DNA of 14,251 nt from NCBI GenBank assembly GCA_003509545.1, contig DOLC01000014.1:1-14251 (forward strand), read 5' to 3'. Shown here one piece after another: positions 6,265 to 14,251 of the stretch. The notes under the pieces are model-generated. The model did not search any database and was not told where the DNA came from. It saw nothing but the letters and a program-made list of their open reading frames with translations. Every line of letters begins with the position of its first letter. The stretch's first letter is position 1. Origin of the DNA: Peptococcaceae bacterium (GTDB lineage: Bacteria > Bacillota > DSM-521 > Neomoorellales > Neomoorellaceae). Position numbers and translations under genes: made by a program.

Positions 6265-7302
6265 ATGCGGGTGGAGGGGCGGAAACGGAAGATCTTAGAA
6301 GCCATTATATTGGACTATATTGCCACGGGAGAACCGGTGGGTTCCCGGACCATAGCCCGGCGGTATAACCTGGGGGTGAGCCCGGCCACCATCCGCAACG
6401 AAATGGCCGACTTGGAAGAACTGGGCCTTATTGAACAGCCCCACACCTCCGCAGGCAGGATTCCTTCGGATCTGGGATACCGTTACTATATAGACTGTAT
6501 AATGGAGCGCTACGAGCTGTCCTCTGCCGAAAAGGAATATATCCGGCAGCGCTTCGAGCAAAAAATGGGAGAGATCGAGCAGGTCTTGGCGGATGCGACG
6601 GGTCTGATTGCCGAGCTGACCAGTTATGCGGCCGTGGCCTTGGGGCCCTACCAAGGCCGGGCTCATATCCAGCAGGTGCAGCTTCTATATGTATCTCCGG
6701 GCAAGGCCCTGCTGGTAGTAGTCACCAGCAACGGTTTGGTGGAGCACCATTTGTTTTCCGTACCCCGGGGTGTGATCCGCGCCGAGCTGAATTATCTTTC
6801 CCGGCTGTTAAACGAAAGGCTTCAAGGGATTGTGCTGGAGGACATTAAACCGTCGCTCCTGAATAGCATTTACCAGGAATTGCTGGCTACCGAACACAAA
6901 CAGCTCTGTTCCCTGGTGATCGAGCTTCTGGAAGAATTGGGCAATTTAAAGAGGGAGGCTCGGATCTTTCTGGACGGTACCTTAAATCTTTTTGAGCAGC
7001 CGGAGTTCAGGAATATAGAAAGGGTTAAAGGGTTGCTATGTATTCTGGAAAAATCAGACGCCCTGCGGGAACTCTTCGCCGAAGGGCCCCCGGCCGGCCT
7101 CAGGATTAAAATAGGACGGGAAAACAAGAATGAAGAGATTAATAACTGCAGCATTCTCACCGTAACCTATGAAATAAACGGCGAAGTCATTGGTAATGTG
7201 GGAGTGCTGGGCCCGACGCGGATGAATTATTCCAGGACCATTTCCGTCCTCGAATATGTGGCCCGGGAGCTGTCCCAGGCCCTCGAGAAGCTGTGTGGAT
7301 GA
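6265..7302 (+). CDS. hrcA: Heat-inducible transcription repressor HrcA
   Basis: HrcA is the CIRCE-binding repressor of class I heat-shock genes. Its activity depends on the GroEL chaperonin, so unfolded protein relieves repression. The 345-residue protein begins with a winged helix-turn-helix (about 5-75), including EPVGSRTIARRYNLGVSPATIRNEMADLEELGLIEQ-like sequence with the HrcA signature around residues 24-58, and a wing with HTSAGRIPS (about 60-68). A GAF-like dimerisation/effector region and the C-terminal IGxEN...CSILTVTYEINGE...GPTRMNYSRTIS block typical of the family follow. The start ATG has GAAGGTG 8 nt upstream. It is the first gene of the operon, directly behind the CIRCE element, which indicates autoregulation. 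Length is normal. Confidence 0.96.
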   Translation: MRVEGRKRKILEAIILDYIATGEPVGSRTIARRYNLGVSPATIRNEMADLEELGLIEQPHTSAGRIPSDLGYRYYIDCIMERYELSSAEKEYIRQRFEQKMGEIEQVLADATGLIAELTSYAAVALGPYQGRAHIQQVQLLYVSPGKALLVVVTSNGLVEHHLFSVPRGVIRAELNYLSRLLNERLQGIVLEDIKPSLLNSIYQELLATEHKQLCSLVIELLEELGNLKREARIFLDGTLNLFEQPEFRNIERVKGLLCILEKSDALRELFAEGPPAGLRIKIGRENKNEEINNCSILTVTYEINGEVIGNVGVLGPTRMNYSRTISVLEYVARELSQALEKLCG

Positions 7303-7357
7303 CCGGGGCAGGAGGTGGGGGCACCGGGCCCGCGGGTCGGAAGGAGTGAAGACGCAG

Positions 7358-8050
7358 GTGAAAACCTTTAGCGGTGGAGAAGGGCTGGAAGCCGAACGGC
7401 CCCAGGAGCATACCCTAGAAGATAAGGAGTTGAAGACGGCGGAAACCGACAAAGAACCGGCAGCCCCTGGACTGGAGGGAGAGCAGGACTTTCAGGGTGA
7501 GGAGCCCGGGCCGGAAGAACCGCCGGAGGATGTCACCACCGCCCTTAAGGAAGAGCTGGCGGCGAGGCAGGAGGAGATAGAAAGGCTTCGTTCCCAGTTG
7601 TTGCGGCTTCGGGCGGATTTTGATAACTATCGCAAGCGAGCCCGGCGGGAGCAGCTGGAACTAAAGCAGACTGCCTGCGCCGAGCTGGTGGAAGAGCTCC
7701 TCCCCGTCCTGGACAATTTGGAACGGGCCATGGCCACCGCCCGGGGCGGGGGGGAAGAAGGCGCCCTGCTGAGCGGGATTGAGCTGGTTTTCCGCCAGCT
7801 GGTCGAGACCTTGGGGCGATACGGCCTATCGGAAGTCAAAGCCCTGGGGCAACCCTTTGATCCCGCTTACCATGAGGCCGTAGCTACGGAAGAAGCCACC
7901 GGCCCTGAAGGCCACAACCTGGTAACTGAAGAATTCCGCAAGGGTTACCTTTTGCATGGGCGCCTTTTGCGTCCGGCCCTGGTGAAGGTGGCCTTGTTAC
8001 CGGCACCGGTGACGGCCGAAAGGGGAAAAGAGGCCCGGAATGAGGGTTAG
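7358..8050 (+). CDS. grpE: GrpE, nucleotide exchange factor of DnaK
   Basis: GrpE releases ADP from DnaK and so sets the pace of the chaperone cycle. The predicted 230-residue protein has a long acidic, disordered N-terminus (about 1-60), a coiled coil (about 62-110) and the C-terminal beta domain. Recognisable segments are RADFDNYRKR (85-94), LPVLDNLERA (115-124), FDPAYHEAV (167-175) and GYLLHGRLLRPALVKVA (196-212). The open frame extends back to 7256, overlapping hrcA. I prefer GTG 7358, because AAGGAG (7341-7346) lies 11 nt upstream and the preceding residues look like non-coding Arg/Trp/Cys-rich translation. GTG 7346 overlaps that ribosome binding site. It lies 55 bp after hrcA and 48 bp before dnaK, without internal terminators. 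Confidence 0.93.
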   Translation: MKTFSGGEGLEAERPQEHTLEDKELKTAETDKEPAAPGLEGEQDFQGEEPGPEEPPEDVTTALKEELAARQEEIERLRSQLLRLRADFDNYRKRARREQLELKQTACAELVEELLPVLDNLERAMATARGGGEEGALLSGIELVFRQLVETLGRYGLSEVKALGQPFDPAYHEAVATEEATGPEGHNLVTEEFRKGYLLHGRLLRPALVKVALLPAPVTAERGKEARNEG

Positions 8051-8098
8051 ATCCACGGAGCAAAACCAGTCTTCGGAGAAGGAATAGGGGGTAAGAAC

Positions 8099-9940
8099 AT
8101 GGCTAGAGGCAAGGTACTGGGCATCGATCTGGGAACTACCAACTCCTGTATGGCCATTATGGAAGGCGGGGAAGCGGTTGTAATTCCCAACGCCGAGGGA
8201 GGAAGGACTACTCCCTCGGTAGTAGCCTTTACCAAGGAAGGCGAGCGCCTGGTAGGCCAGGCGGCTAAGCGCCAAGCCATAACCAACCCTGCCCGCACGG
8301 TCGTCTCCATTAAGAGGCACATGGGCACTACCTACAAGGTAAAGATAGACGATAAGGAGTATACTCCCCAGGAAATTTCCGCTATGATCCTGCAGAAGTT
8401 AAAAGCCGATGCCGAGGCCTATTTGGGGGAGAAGATCACCCAGGCTGTCATTACCGTGCCGGCCTACTTTACCGATAGCCAGCGGCAGGCCACCAAGGAT
8501 GCCGGCCGTATAGCGGGCCTGGAGGTGCTGCGCATCATCAATGAGCCTACGGCTGCAGCCCTGGCCTACGGGCTGGATAAGGGCGAGGACCAGACCATTC
8601 TGGTCTACGACCTGGGGGGCGGTACCTTTGATGTTTCCATCCTGGAGTTGGGCGACGGCGTTTTCGAGGTAAAGGCCACCAGCGGCAATAACCGCTTGGG
8701 GGGCGATGACTTCGACGAGAGGATCATGAACTACCTCATTGATATCTGCCGCCGCGAACACGGGGTGGATCTGCGCCAGGATCCTATGGCCATGCAACGC
8801 CTGAAGGAAGCAGCGGAACGGGCGAAGATCGAGCTCTCCAGCGTTACCAGCACCAACATAAATCTCCCCTTTATTTCCGTGACCTCCAGCGGTCCCGTGC
8901 ATCTGGATATTACTTTGACCCGGGCCAAGTTCGAGGAGCTCATCGCCGATCTGGTGGAGAAGACGGTGGAACCCATACGTCAGGCTTTGTCCGACGCCGG
9001 CCTCAAACCCGAAGATATCGATAAAGTGCTGCTGGTAGGCGGCTCCACCCGGGTCCCCCTGGTCCAGGAGACGGTTAGAAGGATTTTGGGTAAGGAGCCC
9101 CACAAGGGGATCAATCCCGACGAATGCGTGGCCATGGGTGCGGCTATCCAGGGCGCCGTTCTGGCAGGGGAAATGAAGGACATCGTTCTCCTCGACGTTA
9201 CTCCCCTGTCCTTGGGAATCGAAACCCTCGGCGGGGTGTTTACCAAGATCATTGAACGCAACACCACCATTCCCACCTCTAAGAGCCAGATTTTCACCAC
9301 GGCGGCCGACAATCAAACGATGGTGGAGATCCATGTGCTGCAGGGCGAGCGTCCCATGGCGGCCGACAACAAAACCCTGGGGCGCTTCCAGCTCACCGGC
9401 ATTCCACCGGCTCCACGGGGGGTGCCCCAGATCGAAGTCAAGTTCGATATCGACGCCAACGGCATCGTCCACGTTTCGGCCCGGGATCTGGCCACCGGCA
9501 AGCAGCAGGCCATTACCATTAAATCGTCAAGCGGCCTGTCGGAGGAAGAGATCCAGCGTATGATTAAGGAGGCCGAGATGTATGCCGAGGCCGACCGGAA
9601 GCGCAAAGAAGAGGTGGAAACTAGAAATCAGGCCGATTCCCTCCTGTATCAAACCGAGCGTACCTTAAAGGAATTTAAGGATAAGGCCGATAAAGCCGAC
9701 GTCGAACGCATCGAACAGGCCAAGAAGGACCTGCAGGATGCCCTGGGCGGCCAGGATGTGGGCCGCATTAAGGAGAAAATGGAGGCTCTGTCCCAGGCCC
9801 TCTTCACCCTGACCAGCAAGGTCTACCAGCAGGCCGGCGCCGAACAAGCGCGCCAGGCCACGGGAACGGAAGGTCCAGGTTCGGCCCGGGACCGCGTAGT
9901 GGATGCCGATTACAAGGTTGTGGACGACGATAAGCGGTAA
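8099..9940 (+). CDS. dnaK: DnaK (Hsp70) molecular chaperone
   Basis: DnaK is the ATP-driven Hsp70 that binds exposed hydrophobic segments together with DnaJ and GrpE. The 613-residue protein shows the nucleotide-binding domain motifs GIDLGTTNS (8-16), DLGGGTFDVS (171-180) and GGSTRVP (314-320), the conserved interdomain linker DIVLLD (361-366), and a substrate-binding domain beginning LDVTPLSLGIETLGG. A helical lid and a charged C-terminus (ADYKVVDDDKR) follow. The nucleotide-binding domain is short compared with Proteobacteria, as expected for the Gram-positive form. The ATG start has AGGGGG 7 nt upstream. It has no operator of its own and depends on the CIRCE-controlled promoter before hrcA. 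dnaJ starts 14 bp after its stop. Confidence 0.98.
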   Translation: MARGKVLGIDLGTTNSCMAIMEGGEAVVIPNAEGGRTTPSVVAFTKEGERLVGQAAKRQAITNPARTVVSIKRHMGTTYKVKIDDKEYTPQEISAMILQKLKADAEAYLGEKITQAVITVPAYFTDSQRQATKDAGRIAGLEVLRIINEPTAAALAYGLDKGEDQTILVYDLGGGTFDVSILELGDGVFEVKATSGNNRLGGDDFDERIMNYLIDICRREHGVDLRQDPMAMQRLKEAAERAKIELSSVTSTNINLPFISVTSSGPVHLDITLTRAKFEELIADLVEKTVEPIRQALSDAGLKPEDIDKVLLVGGSTRVPLVQETVRRILGKEPHKGINPDECVAMGAAIQGAVLAGEMKDIVLLDVTPLSLGIETLGGVFTKIIERNTTIPTSKSQIFTTAADNQTMVEIHVLQGERPMAADNKTLGRFQLTGIPPAPRGVPQIEVKFDIDANGIVHVSARDLATGKQQAITIKSSSGLSEEEIQRMIKEAEMYAEADRKRKEEVETRNQADSLLYQTERTLKEFKDKADKADVERIEQAKKDLQDALGGQDVGRIKEKMEALSQALFTLTSKVYQQAGAEQARQATGTEGPGSARDRVVDADYKVVDDDKR

Positions 9941-9954
9941 GAGCCGGTGATTCT

Positions 9955-11124
9955 ATGCCCAAGCGAGATTATTACGAGATCCTGGGGGTGGACCGGGGGG
10001 CCTCGCAAGAGGAGATCAAAAAGGCCTACCGGCGCTTGGCCCGCCAGTATCACCCGGATCTAAACCCGGGTAATAAAGAGGCGGAGGAGAAGTTCAAGGA
10101 AATCCAGGAAGCCTATGATGTCTTAAGCGATCCGGAAAAAAGGTCCCGCTACGACCAGTTCGGCCACGCTGGAGTAGAGGGTGGGGCCGGGGCCGGCTCC
10201 GGCCCCGGCGGCTTCGGCGGGTTCGACTTCGGGGGTGCCGGCTTCGGGGGCTTCGACGATATTCTGGATATGTTTTTCGGCGAGGCCTTGGGCGGAAGGC
10301 GCCGTCGTCGCGGGCCGGAGCGGGGGGCAGACGTTAGGCTGGACCTGGATATCTCCTTTGAGGAGGCCGCCTTCGGGACCGAAAAAGAAGTGGGGGTTCC
10401 GCGGCTGGAGAGGTGTCCCGACTGCGGCGGATCGGGGGCGGCCCCGGGTACGGGGCCCGTGACCTGCCCTGCCTGTGGAGGAAGCGGACAGGTGACGATC
10501 ACCCAGCGCACTCCCCTGGGGTACTATCAGACCATCCGTACCTGCCAGCAGTGCCAGGGAATGGGTACTATTATTTCCCATCCTTGCAAGACCTGCCGCG
10601 GCCGGGGACAGGTGCAGCGTACCCGCAAGATACGGATCAAAATACCACCGGGGGTGGATACGGGTGCCCGGCTGCGGTTGGCCGGGGAAGGAGAGGCAGG
10701 CGAGAGGGGTGGACCGCCGGGGGATCTCTACGTTTATATCAACGTGCTGCCTCATAAGGTCTTTCGCCGGGAGGGCTTCGACATACTGTGCGAGGTACCC
10801 ATTTCCATGGTCCAGGCAGCCCTGGGGGATGAAATCGAAGTACCCACCTTGGAAGGAAAGGCCCACCTGATCATACCAGAAGGCACCCAGAGCGGCACTT
10901 CCTTCCGGCTCAAAGGCAAGGGAATTCCACGTCTCAACGGTGCGGGCCGGGGAGACCAGCATGTGGTGGTACGCGTGGTTATTCCTAAGGACCTGACGGA
11001 ACGAGAAAAGGAACTCTTGAGGGAATTCGCCCGCTTGCGCGGTTGGCATCCGACGGCAAAGGATACGGAAAAAGAAAAAGAAAAAGGTTTTTTTAGGAAA
11101 GTAAAGGATGCCTTTATGGGTTAG
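9955..11124 (+). CDS. dnaJ: DnaJ (Hsp40) co-chaperone
   Basis: DnaJ delivers substrates to DnaK and stimulates its ATPase. The 389-residue protein is a full type I J-protein. It has a J domain (about 4-70) with HPD at 33-35, a Gly/Phe-rich stretch (about 73-115), and a basic patch GRRRRRG. Four CxxCxGxG zinc repeats lie at 154-161, 171-178, 197-204 and 211-218, followed by the two beta-barrel substrate domains (about 222-355). The C-terminus is a lysine/glutamate-rich tail ending FFRKVKDAFMG. The ATG start follows GGTGATTCT, a weak match extending the anti-Shine-Dalgarno complement, so coupling to dnaK 14 bp upstream is likely. It is followed 9 bp later by prmA. Confidence 0.97.
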   Translation: MPKRDYYEILGVDRGASQEEIKKAYRRLARQYHPDLNPGNKEAEEKFKEIQEAYDVLSDPEKRSRYDQFGHAGVEGGAGAGSGPGGFGGFDFGGAGFGGFDDILDMFFGEALGGRRRRRGPERGADVRLDLDISFEEAAFGTEKEVGVPRLERCPDCGGSGAAPGTGPVTCPACGGSGQVTITQRTPLGYYQTIRTCQQCQGMGTIISHPCKTCRGRGQVQRTRKIRIKIPPGVDTGARLRLAGEGEAGERGGPPGDLYVYINVLPHKVFRREGFDILCEVPISMVQAALGDEIEVPTLEGKAHLIIPEGTQSGTSFRLKGKGIPRLNGAGRGDQHVVVRVVIPKDLTEREKELLREFARLRGWHPTAKDTEKEKEKGFFRKVKDAFMG

Positions 11125-11133
11125 GAAGATCCT

Positions 11134-12003
11134 ATGAAGTGGCAGGAAATAAGTGTAACTACACCTTTGGAGGCCGGCGAAGCCGTAGCCGGCCTCTTTT
11201 ACGAGGCAGGGGCCCAGGGCTTGGTCGTCGAAGATAAGGACGGTCGGGTAGTGCTGCGGGGCTACCTGCCCCGGGATGAAACCTTAAAGGCCCGCCTCCG
11301 GGACCTGCAGGAGGGCCTTAAGGCCATTGGCCGGTTTTTCCCCGGTTGCCGGGCCGAGCTGTCTTCTCGGAGCCTAGAAGAAGAGGACTGGGCCTCCGCC
11401 TGGAAGGCTTACTTCAAGCCGTTAAAGATCGGCCGGCATCTGGTGGTAAAGCCCAGTTGGGAGGAATACAGCCCCCTGCCCGGGGAGCTGGTAATGGAGC
11501 TGGACCCCGGCATGGCCTTCGGTACCGGAACCCATCCCACTACGTCCATGGCCCTGGAAATGCTGGAAGACTTAATAGAACCGGGCGACGTGGTGTACGA
11601 CGTAGGCACGGGATCGGGGATCTTGGCCATTGCCTGTGCCCTGCTGGGGGCCCGGACGGTCATAGCCGTGGACAACGACTCGGTGGCGGTTAGGACGGCC
11701 CGGGAAAACGTAAAACGCAACGGCCTGGAGGGAAAGGTAAAGGTCCGAAAAGGCGATCTCCTCCAGGGATTTCCTGCCGGCGCCCATGTGGTAACGGCCA
11801 ATATTGTGGCGGATGTATTGCTGGCCCTCCTCCCCCAGGCGGCGGGAGTATTGCTCCCCAATGGACGGCTCCTTTTGGGGGGTATTATAGCCCCGCGGGC
11901 CCCTGAGCTGGTGGCCGCCTTGGGGAACCACGGCTTTACGGTAACAGAAGAGAAACGCAGGGGAGATTGGGTAGCCCTGGCGGCGATGAAGACCAAGGGG
12001 TGA
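11134..12003 (+). CDS. prmA: Ribosomal protein L11 methyltransferase PrmA
   Basis: PrmA uses S-adenosylmethionine to methylate ribosomal protein L11. The 289-residue enzyme has the usual small N-terminal substrate-recognition domain (about 1-95), then a Rossmann-fold methyltransferase domain. The family signature MELDPGMAFGTGTHPTT lies at 121-137, the SAM-binding loop DVGTGSGILAI at 156-166, and the NIVADVLL motif (equivalent to the usual NILA) at 223-230. Most homologues have DCGTGSG; the Cys is Val here, a conservative difference. It starts 9 bp after dnaJ. Its position between dnaJ and rsmE in the heat-shock operon is common to Firmicutes and places ribosome modification under HrcA control. 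Confidence 0.95.
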   Translation: MKWQEISVTTPLEAGEAVAGLFYEAGAQGLVVEDKDGRVVLRGYLPRDETLKARLRDLQEGLKAIGRFFPGCRAELSSRSLEEEDWASAWKAYFKPLKIGRHLVVKPSWEEYSPLPGELVMELDPGMAFGTGTHPTTSMALEMLEDLIEPGDVVYDVGTGSGILAIACALLGARTVIAVDNDSVAVRTARENVKRNGLEGKVKVRKGDLLQGFPAGAHVVTANIVADVLLALLPQAAGVLLPNGRLLLGGIIAPRAPELVAALGNHGFTVTEEKRRGDWVALAAMKTKG

Positions 12004-12009
12004 GCCTGG

Positions 12010-12759
12010 ATGGCCCACCATTTTTTTATACCGCCTGAAGACCTGCAGCAGAAAACAATCGTTCTCACCGGTGAAACGGGCCACCATGCCTCCCGGGTTC
12101 TCCGCCTCAACCTCGGGGAGGAAATCAGCGTGGCCGATGGCCGGGGGTCGTCCTTTAGGGCGCGGGTGTTAGCCGTACGGCCGGGCGAAGTGGTGGCCGA
12201 ACTTTTAGAACCCCTCCCTTCCAACGATCCGCCCTTGTCCATTACTCTCCTCCAGGGTCTGCCCAAGGGGGACAAGATGGAATTGATCATAGAAAAGGCC
12301 ACCGAACTGGGGGTAAGCAGAATAGTGGGCCTCCTCACGGAAAGGGTAATAATAAAGTTGGACGAAGGGGCGGCGGCCCGGAAAAGGGAACGCTGGTGCA
12401 AGGTGGCCCGGGCGGCGGCCCGCCAGAGCCGGCGCTCCTCCATACCCCTCGTTGAAGGGCCCTGCTCCCTGGAAGAGATACTGGAGGAAATGCCTCCGGA
12501 AACCCTCCTGTTGGTTCCCTGGGAAGGAGAACGGGAGAAGGGTTTGAGGGAAGTCCTGGCCGCCGTGGATTTTTCCCGGCCTGTGGCCGTCTTAATCGGC
12601 CCTGAGGGGGGATTGACCCCGGAGGAAGTGGACCGAGCCCGCCGGGCCGGAGGCATAGTGGTCGGTCTCGGGCCCCGCATTTTGCGCACCGAGACGGCGG
12701 GCCTGGCCTGTTTGGCCATCTTAATGTACGAGGGGGGAGACCTGGGAGGTAGCTGGTAG
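12010..12759 (+). CDS. rsmE: 16S rRNA (uracil(1498)-N3)-methyltransferase RsmE
   Basis: RsmE methylates N3 of U1498 of 16S rRNA in the small-subunit decoding region. The 249-residue protein has an N-terminal PUA-like domain (about 1-70) and a C-terminal SPOUT domain with the trefoil knot. Diagnostic segments are LPKGDKMELIIEKATELGV (84-102), IGPEGGLTPEEV (197-208) and LGPRILRTETA (220-230). The usual AAEQSGR-like patch appears here as AAARQSRRSSIP (135-146). The ATG lies 6 nt after the prmA stop, with GGGGTGA overlapping that stop, so translation is probably coupled. It is followed by mtaB. Confidence 0.95.
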   Translation: MAHHFFIPPEDLQQKTIVLTGETGHHASRVLRLNLGEEISVADGRGSSFRARVLAVRPGEVVAELLEPLPSNDPPLSITLLQGLPKGDKMELIIEKATELGVSRIVGLLTERVIIKLDEGAAARKRERWCKVARAAARQSRRSSIPLVEGPCSLEEILEEMPPETLLLVPWEGEREKGLREVLAAVDFSRPVAVLIGPEGGLTPEEVDRARRAGGIVVGLGPRILRTETAGLACLAILMYEGGDLGGSW

Positions 12760-12791
12760 GTATGGTTAGGTACCAAGGAGGGAACAGCAGC

Positions 12792-14129
12792 GTGGCCGGA
12801 AAGCGAGTGGCCCTGACCGGCCTCGGGTGTAAGGTAAACCAGAACGAACTTGAGGCCCTCAAAGGCCTGTTCAGGTCGGCGGGTTATCAAGTTGTGCCCT
12901 TTGAGGAGCCGGCCGATGTTTACGTGGTCCATACCTGTACCGTTACCCATTTGAGCGACCGCAAATCCCGGCAGATGATCCGGCGGGCCGTCCGGAACAA
13001 CCCCGAAGCCGTGGTAGCCGTGACCGGCTGCTACGCCCAGGTGGCCCCGGAGGAAATTATGGGTATACCTGGGGTGGATGTAATAGTGGGAACCCGGGAC
13101 CGGGCCCGTCTGGTGGAATTGGTGGAAGAAGCCCGGCGAACCGGCAAAGTGGTCAATGCCGTAAGGCAACCGGAGAAGGGGGAGGCCTTTGAGGAACTGC
13201 CCGTGACCCAGGTGAGCCGGGCGCGGGCCTTCTTAAAGATTCAGGAAGGTTGCGAGGAATACTGCACCTACTGCATAGTGCCTTACGCCCGGGGCCCTTT
13301 GCGCAGCCGGGCACCCCAAAGGGTTGTCGAAGAAGTGCAGAGGCTGGTGGCTGCAGGTTATCAGGAGATCGTCCTTACCGGCGTCCACACGGGGGCCTAC
13401 GGCCGCGATCTGCCAGGGGGTGTAGATTTGGACTACCTCCTGCGACAACTCCTCCAGGTACCGGGCCTGGGCCGCCTGCGCCTAAGCTCCATTGATCCCC
13501 TCGATTTTACGCCCGGGCTGATCCGCACTCTTACGGAAAGGGAGGGTATCTGCCCCCACTTCCATATACCCCTCCAGAGCGGGGATGATTTTATCCTACG
13601 ACGGATGGGACGGAAGTATACCGCCGCCCAGTACCTTGAACTATTGGACCGCATCAGGGAGCGGCGGCCGCGGGCGGCCATAACCACCGACATTATCGTA
13701 GGTTTTCCCGGCGAAAAAGAAGAACACTTCCGGCGTACCCTGGAGGTGGTGCAAAGGGCCGCCTTTGCCCGGCTCCATGCCTTTCCCTATTCTCCCCGGG
13801 AGGGTACCCCGGCCGCGTCCATGCCGGACCAGGTCCCCGCGGAAGTCAAGAAAGAGCGTATGGCGCGCCTCCTGGACCTGGGCAAGAGTCTCGAGGAAGC
13901 ATATGCGGGTGACTTTCTGGGGGAGACACTAGACGTCCTGGTGGAGGAGCAGGTGCAAGGAGAAGAGGACCTATGGGAGGGGCATACCGGCAATTACCTG
14001 GTGGTGCGCTTCAGGTCTCCCGGGGACTGGACCGGCCGCCTGGTCCCGGTGGTCTTGGAGGAATGGCGGGAAGGGAGGCTGTGGGGTAAAGTCTGCCCGG
14101 GCCGCTGGCCTGGAAACGGGAGACTTTAA
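12792..14129 (+). CDS. mtaB: tRNA (N6-L-threonylcarbamoyladenosine(37)-C2)-methylthiotransferase MtaB
   Basis: MtaB adds a methylthio group to t6A37 of tRNAs decoding ANN codons, making ms2t6A. It is a radical SAM enzyme with two 4Fe-4S clusters. In the 445-residue product the N-terminal UPF0004 domain supplies C13 (GCKVNQ), C49 (HTCTV) and C80 (TGCYAQ). The radical SAM motif is C154-x3-C158-x2-C161, and a C-terminal TRAM domain lies at about 380-440. HTCTVTHLSDRKSRQMIRRA is typical of MtaB/YqeV rather than MiaB. I chose GTG 12792 because AAGGAGG (12775-12781) is 10 nt upstream. An in-frame ATG at 12762 would add ten residues that precede the family's normal N-terminus. It is the last gene of the CIRCE-controlled block within the window, followed at once by repeat copy C. 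Confidence 0.95.
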   Translation: MAGKRVALTGLGCKVNQNELEALKGLFRSAGYQVVPFEEPADVYVVHTCTVTHLSDRKSRQMIRRAVRNNPEAVVAVTGCYAQVAPEEIMGIPGVDVIVGTRDRARLVELVEEARRTGKVVNAVRQPEKGEAFEELPVTQVSRARAFLKIQEGCEEYCTYCIVPYARGPLRSRAPQRVVEEVQRLVAAGYQEIVLTGVHTGAYGRDLPGGVDLDYLLRQLLQVPGLGRLRLSSIDPLDFTPGLIRTLTEREGICPHFHIPLQSGDDFILRRMGRKYTAAQYLELLDRIRERRPRAAITTDIIVGFPGEKEEHFRRTLEVVQRAAFARLHAFPYSPREGTPAASMPDQVPAEVKKERMARLLDLGKSLEEAYAGDFLGETLDVLVEEQVQGEEDLWEGHTGNYLVVRFRSPGDWTGRLVPVVLEEWREGRLWGKVCPGRWPGNGRL

Positions 14130-14130
14130 A

Positions 14131-14190
14131 GGGTAGACGTTCATGCCGCCGAGCGGCATCGGCAGAAGGATGAAAACACCAGGCCGGCAT
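14131..14190 (+). repeat. GGGTAG/CATGCCG/GAAGGATG repeat, copy C (after mtaB)
   Basis: GGGTAG (14131-14136), 5 nt, CATGCCG (14142-14148), 16 nt, GAAGGATG (14165-14172), ending GGCCGGCAT (14182-14190). It begins one base after the mtaB stop. ATGCCGC (14143-14149) pairs with GCGGCAT (14153-14159) around a 3-nt loop. CGGC (14160-14163) can then pair with GCCG (14183-14186), putting GAAGGATGAAAA in the second loop. ATGCCG can alternatively pair with CGGCAT at 14185-14190. A 29-codon ORF opens at ATG 14143. It may be the mtaB 3' UTR or the leader of the next gene. Confidence 0.75.
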
Positions 14191-14217
14191 TTATTCCGAG
14201 CGAGCGATTTGGTCCGA

Positions 14218-14248
14218 GGGGATGAGCACTGAGTTATCCCCACTTTTT
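14218..14248 (+). terminator. Probable Rho-independent terminator after mtaB / repeat C
   Basis: GGGGATGA (14218-14225) pairs with TTATCCCC (14234-14241), 8 bp with one G-U, around an 8-nt loop. AC and then five T residues (14244-14248) follow. It is weaker than the 2995-3027 terminator. It may end the heat-shock operon, or serve as an attenuator if the repeat is the leader of a downstream gene outside the window. Confidence 0.5.
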
Positions 14249-14251
14249 GCA

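Noticed and set aside
8399..9472. 357-codon minus-strand open frame inside dnaK
   Set aside because: It mirrors dnaK codons and has no family resemblance or ribosome binding site. A similar shadow lies opposite dnaJ (10123-11049).
11409..13169. 586-codon minus-strand open frame across prmA, rsmE and mtaB
   Set aside because: It is antisense to three clearly assigned genes. Its translation is Arg/Ser/Pro-rich with no recognisable domain, as expected from GC-rich codon bias on the opposite strand.
14234..14242. DnaA-box-like TTATCCCCA near the right edge
   Set aside because: One mismatch from the consensus, single copy, and part of a terminator-like hairpin. There is no cluster or AT-rich region to suggest an origin.

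Overview
The window looks like the chromosome of a GC-rich, spore-forming, probably thermophilic member of the Firmicutes/Clostridia, closest in style to Moorella and its relatives. The evidence is a spoIIP sporulation gene, a Gram-positive type hrcA-grpE-dnaK-dnaJ heat-shock operon with a CIRCE operator, GTG/TTG starts behind strong AGGAGG-type ribosome binding sites, and the lepA-hemW-hrcA...prmA-rsmE-mtaB order typical of this phylum. The genus is an inference. All genes are chromosomal housekeeping or sporulation genes. I see no transposase, phage module, CRISPR array, rRNA or tRNA.

Layout. Positions 1-240 are a leader with no recognised gene. yqeY (241-693, +) converges on spoIIP (710-1762, -). 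spoIIP is divergent from larB (1822-2580, +), an enzyme of nickel-pincer cofactor synthesis. Next comes a small four-helix holin-like membrane protein (2644-2982, +) with its own promoter and a near-perfect Shine-Dalgarno. A very strong terminator (2995-3027) closes this block, and a TATAAT box follows it at once.

The 3036-3217 leader of lepA carries two copies of a roughly 60-nt repeat. lepA (TTG start, 3230-5029) and hemW (5030-6157) abut and probably form one transcript. At 6175-6245 a sigma-A-like promoter and a perfect CIRCE element start the HrcA-controlled operon hrcA, grpE, dnaK, dnaJ, prmA, rsmE, mtaB (6265-14129). It combines repressor and chaperones with a ribosomal protein methylase, a 16S rRNA methylase and a tRNA methylthiotransferase. 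A third copy of the repeat sits just after mtaB (14131-14190), followed by a terminator-like hairpin at 14218-14248.

The most unusual signal is this repeat: GGGTAG-N5-CATGCCG-N16-GAAGGATG, with identical spacing in all three copies. Two copies lie in the lepA leader and one after mtaB. I do not recognise it as a known riboswitch, T-box or other RNA family. It may be a structured RNA element, a repeated leader mini-gene, or a small dispersed repeat. Secondary points are the rearranged gene order compared with Bacillus subtilis (spoIIP inverted, yqeY at the wrong end, gpr and rpsU not adjacent) and an isolated larB.
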